A stretch of 8,636 bases of DNA from Oscillospiraceae bacterium (GTDB taxonomy: Bacteria > Bacillota > Clostridia > Oscillospirales > Ruminococcaceae): contig DLVP01000152.1 of assembly GCA_003445125.1 (NCBI GenBank), forward strand, positions 1-8,636, read 5' to 3'. The position numbers were made by a program, and so were the translations under genes. Numbering within the stretch: position 1 is the first letter of the stretch; each line of letters opens with the position of its first letter. The notes beneath the pieces were generated by a model. It did no database searches. It was not told where the DNA came from and worked only from the letters and a program-made list of their open reading frames with translations. This document shows, in pieces, positions 6,504 to 8,636 of this stretch.

Positions 6504-7073
6504 TTATTCGTGATATTTTCCTGTGTCTATTCCTGCGTTTTCGGCTTCGTCTGCGCTGCTGAAGCCGAGTTTGGAGGCGTAAACTTCCGCCTGTTCGTTT
6601 CTGTCTGTACCGTTATATCCCTGCGACGGCGCGACATATCCGTTGTAACTTCCGTCCTCTGAGATGTTTGTACTCCGAGTGCCGGCATTCCGGGATTGGC
6701 TTGCTTTTCCTAACGCAAGCAAGTAAAAAATCCCTCCGAACAAACCCAAGGCGGACAGAATAACACCCATAATGATCGCAACGGCGGTGTTATCGCCCCG
6801 CTTTATTCCCTTTCGTGTGTGAATAAACGCAAACAGAGCAAAATTGGCAATTAAGCAAAGTTTGAAAACAGTGGCAGTATCGAAAAAAAGTCCGCAAAGG
6901 ACAAGCGCAAGGAAACTCAAACAGCCCTCAAATATAAATGGGGAAAGGCTCTCAAGTTTTGGACGATACTTTTGCGGGAGATTGGCAAGTATGAGACCTG
7001 AAACAAATGTAAGTACTATAAAGAACCATAGCCCGTATTTTTCCAGCATTTCACCTATAAATCTACTTATCAT
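6504..7073 (-). CDS. Four-helix membrane protein with hydrophilic C-terminal tail, unknown
   Basis: This 189-aa protein is not recognised. Four hydrophobic segments are visible at about residues 13-30, 46-64, 67-85 and 96-121, so it should be an integral membrane protein with both ends on the same side. The short connecting loops carry basic residues (PQKYRPK, HTRKGIKRG), which favours a cytoplasmic location for the ends and the middle loop. The tail from about 122 is polar, Ser/Asn/Gly-rich, and finishes with a more structured stretch (YASKLGFSSADEAENAGID) that may be a short helical interaction motif. The start is backed by AAGGAG eight bases upstream, overlapping the stop of the gene before it. 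The 12-base gap implies co-transcription and a joint function with the 313-aa protein. It is more A+T-rich than the pot and pepD genes. Confidence 0.85.
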   Translation of the reverse strand: MISRFIGEMLEKYGLWFFIVLTFVSGLILANLPQKYRPKLESLSPFIFEGCLSFLALVLCGLFFDTATVFKLCLIANFALFAFIHTRKGIKRGDNTAVAIIMGVILSALGLFGGIFYLLALGKASQSRNAGTRSTNISEDGSYNGYVAPSQGYNGTDRNEQAEVYASKLGFSSADEAENAGIDTGKYHE

Positions 7074-7085
7074 ATCGATTACTCC

Positions 7086-8027
7086 TTACATCTGTTGGAA
7101 TCCGCCATACTCATGTTTGCCGCCCATGGCGTCGGATTCGACGCAGTCCTTTACTGCGGCATTGAATTTAGACCAATCATCGGGTGGAATACAAACTTGC
7201 ACACAATCGTCAGGGTCATGAATAAATACGGATACACATTGAAGGACTACGCCATCATCATTTAGACCAGATTCTTCGGAGATAATTTTGGCAATTTGAA
7301 AGGGACGAATAACAAGACCGTGGAAATACGGCATCATAGTTTCTGTGCACGGTGCGGCGTAAATAATGCCCTCATTAGAAACCGCGCAGCAAAAATGCTT
7401 ACTCACGAAGAAGTAGCCTGCTTCTTTGATTGGAAGCATGGGCTTGTAATCTAGCAGCTGGCAGATTCGCTTAAAGTTTGGAGCATTCGCAAAATCGTCG
7501 GCTGGTGCCGCAGGTTGTGGGGCATATTCAAACGATCCGTATCCGTATCTTTGCCCCAACTGCCTTTCTTCATTTCCGGCATTAAGCAAGGCATCTCGGA
7601 ATTTTTCAAAATCATCGGCAGGAAACAGGACATACTCGTGACAATCCGGATTGATGTTGGGTTTTGTCCAGTCATTGTACAGGCAAACCGCCCGAAGCTC
7701 TGTTCCGTTATCGTTCATACGGAACCCTTCAAATTGCTGTATGTAGTCTACCTCGCCGATGTCCGCAAGGCGCAGGACAAGACGGTATCTCGTACAACAC
7801 CGAGTTAGGTCATCAATAACGCCGAAAATGACACCTTCGTTGGAAACTGCACAGCAAAAATTTTTACTTTCGTAGAAATAGTAGGCTTCTTTGATCGGAC
7901 GCACGGGCTTGTACCCTACCAATTGGCAGACCCGCTTATAATTCGGGGCATTCGTGAAGTCGGGCTCGGTCGGTGCGGCGGGCTGTGGAACATTTTGTGG
8001 CTTTGTACCAAATAAACCCTTAAACAT
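7086..8027 (-). CDS. Unknown protein made of two tandem copies of one module
   Basis: This 313-aa soluble protein has no signal peptide or membrane segment and is not recognised. It contains an internal duplication. Copy 1 (about 14-168) and copy 2 (about 169-312) share PQPAAP, then NAPNYKRVCQLVGYKP / NAPNFKRICQLLDYKP, PIKEA, the core FCCAVSNEG followed by VIFG / IIYA, then FPADDFEKF / IPPDDWSKF near the end. Each copy closes with a Gly/Tyr-rich stretch (GYGSFEY / HEYGGF). The PQPAAP segments look like flexible Pro/Ala linkers. The N-terminus MFKGLFGTKP is short and basic. AAGGAGG at 8035-8041 lies seven bases before the ATG, and a near-consensus promoter lies upstream. It is the first gene of an operon with the membrane protein at 6504-7073 and is divergent from the XRE regulator. 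The paired cysteines in each core are conserved between copies and may matter for structure or metal binding. Confidence 0.9.
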   Translation of the reverse strand: MFKGLFGTKPQNVPQPAAPTEPDFTNAPNYKRVCQLVGYKPVRPIKEAYYFYESKNFCCAVSNEGVIFGVIDDLTRCCTRYRLVLRLADIGEVDYIQQFEGFRMNDNGTELRAVCLYNDWTKPNINPDCHEYVLFPADDFEKFRDALLNAGNEERQLGQRYGYGSFEYAPQPAAPADDFANAPNFKRICQLLDYKPMLPIKEAGYFFVSKHFCCAVSNEGIIYAAPCTETMMPYFHGLVIRPFQIAKIISEESGLNDDGVVLQCVSVFIHDPDDCVQVCIPPDDWSKFNAAVKDCVESDAMGGKHEYGGFQQM

Positions 8028-8063
8028 ATTTCATCCTCCTTAAACAACATTTGCTGCTTTCCT

Positions 8064-8092
8064 ATTATAGCACCGCCTTTTTCCGTTGTCAA
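8064..8092 (-). promoter_or_regulatory. Consensus sigma-A promoter of the two-gene operon
   Basis: On the minus strand TTGACA (8092-8087) and TATAAT (8069-8064) are both perfect consensus and are spaced 17 bp apart. The start should be near 8057, giving a leader of about 30 nt before the ATG at 8027. A promoter this strong, next to a divergent XRE gene, suggests that the operon is held down by repression. Confidence 0.88.
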
Positions 8093-8093
8093 G

Positions 8094-8112
8094 TATCAGA
8101 GCCTTTTTGATA
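8094..8112. promoter_or_regulatory. Possible operator in the divergent intergenic region
   Basis: TATCA (8094-8098) and TGATA (8108-8112) form an inverted repeat with a 9-base spacer, between and touching the -35 boxes of the two divergent promoters. CTTTTTGA also occurs twice in direct orientation (8103-8110 and 8122-8129). The position suits an XRE operator, but the repeats are short, so this is only a candidate. Confidence 0.3.
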
Positions 8113-8136
8113 ATGAATAATCTTTTTGACTAAAAT
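8107..8136 (+). promoter_or_regulatory. Promoter of the XRE regulator gene
   Basis: TTGATA (8107-8112) and TAAAAT (8131-8136), each one base from consensus, are separated by 18 bp. The predicted start near 8143 leaves a leader of about 20 nt. Confidence 0.6.
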
Positions 8137-8163
8137 AAAAAACAAATGCAGAGGTGATAGATC

Positions 8164-8448
8164 ATGATTGCGGAAAAAATCAAAGTGTTGCGGGAAGCAA
8201 GGGGAATCACACAAGCGGAGCTGGCGCGCAAACTGTCCATTACAAGGGGCGGGGTCAATAGTTGGGAACAGGGTTTTTCCACGCCTTCTCCTGCCTCTAT
8301 CGTCGAACTTGCCAAATTCTTCGGCGTATCCACAGACTACCTGCTCGGCGTTTCATCCTCTCAGGCGATTGATACCACGGGACTGTCGCAGCGAGATGTG
8401 GCGTTGTTGGCGGAACTTTCCGAGCGGCTGAAACAAGCGTCAAAATAA
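8164..8448 (+). CDS. XRE-family helix-turn-helix transcriptional regulator
   Basis: This 94-aa DNA-binding protein has a Cro/CI-type HTH at its N-terminus: IKVLREARGITQAELARKL (6-24) gives helices 1 and 2, ITRGGVNSWEQG (26-37) holds the turn and recognition helix, and PSPASIVELAKFFGVSTDYLLG (41-62) completes the five-helix fold. The short C-terminal helix (LSQRDVALLAELSERLKQ) probably dimerises; there is no ligand-binding or peptidase domain. Stand-alone proteins of this size are usually repressors of neighbouring genes, in phage, integrative elements and small accessory cassettes. GAGGTGAT at 8151-8158 provides the ribosome binding site. It is divergent from the 313-aa gene across 136 bp that hold both promoters, so control of that operon and of itself is likely, by inference. 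Confidence 0.93.
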   Translation: MIAEKIKVLREARGITQAELARKLSITRGGVNSWEQGFSTPSPASIVELAKFFGVSTDYLLGVSSSQAIDTTGLSQRDVALLAELSERLKQASK

Positions 8449-8471
8449 CCGGAATATCCGCTGCCCGACAA

Positions 8472-8503
8472 AAAAGTGTCTGACTATGAGGTCAGGCACT
8501 TTT
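8472..8503 (+). terminator. Terminator of the XRE gene
   Basis: Arms 8472-8484 (AAAAGTGTCTGAC) and 8491-8503 (GTCAGGCACTTTT) form a 13-bp stem with one wobble and a 6-nt loop, ending in a T-run. It lies 23 bases beyond the XRE stop. Confidence 0.85.
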
Positions 8504-8532
8504 GAGAACTTTCCCGACGCGGATAGTTACAC

Positions 8533-8587
8533 AAAAAATCAGACGGCTTCCCGGCGGCGTTAACCGCAGAAAACCGTCTGATTTTTT
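8533..8587 (-). terminator. Terminator downstream of tRNA-Thr, with a nested hairpin
   Basis: A perfect 14-bp stem (8533-8546 with 8574-8587, core ATCAGACGG) encloses 27 bases that can fold a second hairpin (GCGG-CGTTAA-CCGC). On the minus strand it begins four bases after the tRNA CCA and ends in a T-run. Its symmetry lets it also block plus-strand transcription heading into the tRNA. Confidence 0.85.
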
Positions 8588-8591
8588 GACT

Positions 8592-8636
8592 TGGAGCTGG
8601 TGGGGTGACTTGAACACCTGACCTGCTGATTACGAA
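8592..8636 (-). tRNA. tRNA-Thr(CGU), 3' half
   Basis: Read on the minus strand, the edge of the window falls at the anticodon loop TTCGTAA (anticodon CGT, decoding ACG). The anticodon stem 3' strand TCAGC, variable loop AGGTC, T-arm AGGTG-TTCAAGT-CACCC, acceptor strand CACCAGC, discriminator T and an encoded CCA (8594-8592) follow in canonical order. The T-stem has one A-C mismatch at 49-65. The 5' half lies beyond the window. It agrees in layout with Firmicute tRNA-Thr genes. Confidence 0.9.

Noticed and set aside
6462..6662. Plus-strand 66-codon frame with a hydrophobic start (MKKDIVSAMSFF)
   Set aside because: Its start codon is at the base of the 6465-6496 terminator stem and the rest is antisense to the tail of the membrane-protein gene; no ribosome binding site.
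1..8636. CRISPR arrays, insertion sequences or transposase genes
   Set aside because: No regularly spaced direct repeats, terminal inverted repeats or transposase/integrase motifs were seen on either strand.

Overview
The window reads as a Gram-positive, low- to mid-GC Firmicute chromosome, most likely a clostridial gut-type lineage (Oscillospiraceae/Ruminococcaceae-like). This is inferred from strong AAGGAGG-type ribosome binding sites, lipobox lipoproteins, tight ATGA gene overlaps, sigma-A-like promoters and strong intrinsic terminators. Protein identifications are by eye from family knowledge; no database search was run.

Bases 1-2448 hold the 3' part of a spermidine/putrescine ABC importer operon: potB (permease, 5' end missing), potC (permease) and potD (binding lipoprotein), each overlapping the next by four bases. 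The PotD is odd in carrying a C-terminal transmembrane segment as well as the N-terminal lipobox. A promoter and a hairpin overlap in the gap that follows. Bases 2541-5478 encode a DUF1846 protein and a PepD-type M20 dipeptidase, almost certainly one operon. It ends in an 18-bp symmetrical terminator shared with a convergent lipoprotein gene on the minus strand (5514-6182, TTG start).

The 321-bp gap at 6183-6503 is the most intriguing non-coding part. On the minus strand a sigma-A-like promoter leads into a 75-nt tRNA-Arg(UCU)-like sequence. Its T-arm, acceptor 3' strand and CCA are intact and its 5' half is eroded. An imperfect terminator follows, and then the lipoprotein gene begins. It is either a decayed tRNA, a junction left by integration, or a tRNA-like leader RNA.

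Bases 6504-8448 look like an accessory cassette. A near-consensus promoter drives a minus-strand two-gene operon: a 313-aa soluble protein made of two tandem copies of one unrecognised module, then a 189-aa four-helix membrane protein with a hydrophilic tail. A small XRE-family regulator is transcribed divergently from a 136-bp shared intergenic region. I do not recognise either operon protein, so this trio is the best candidate for an undescribed system. The window ends with two terminators and the 3' half of a minus-strand tRNA-Thr(CGU).
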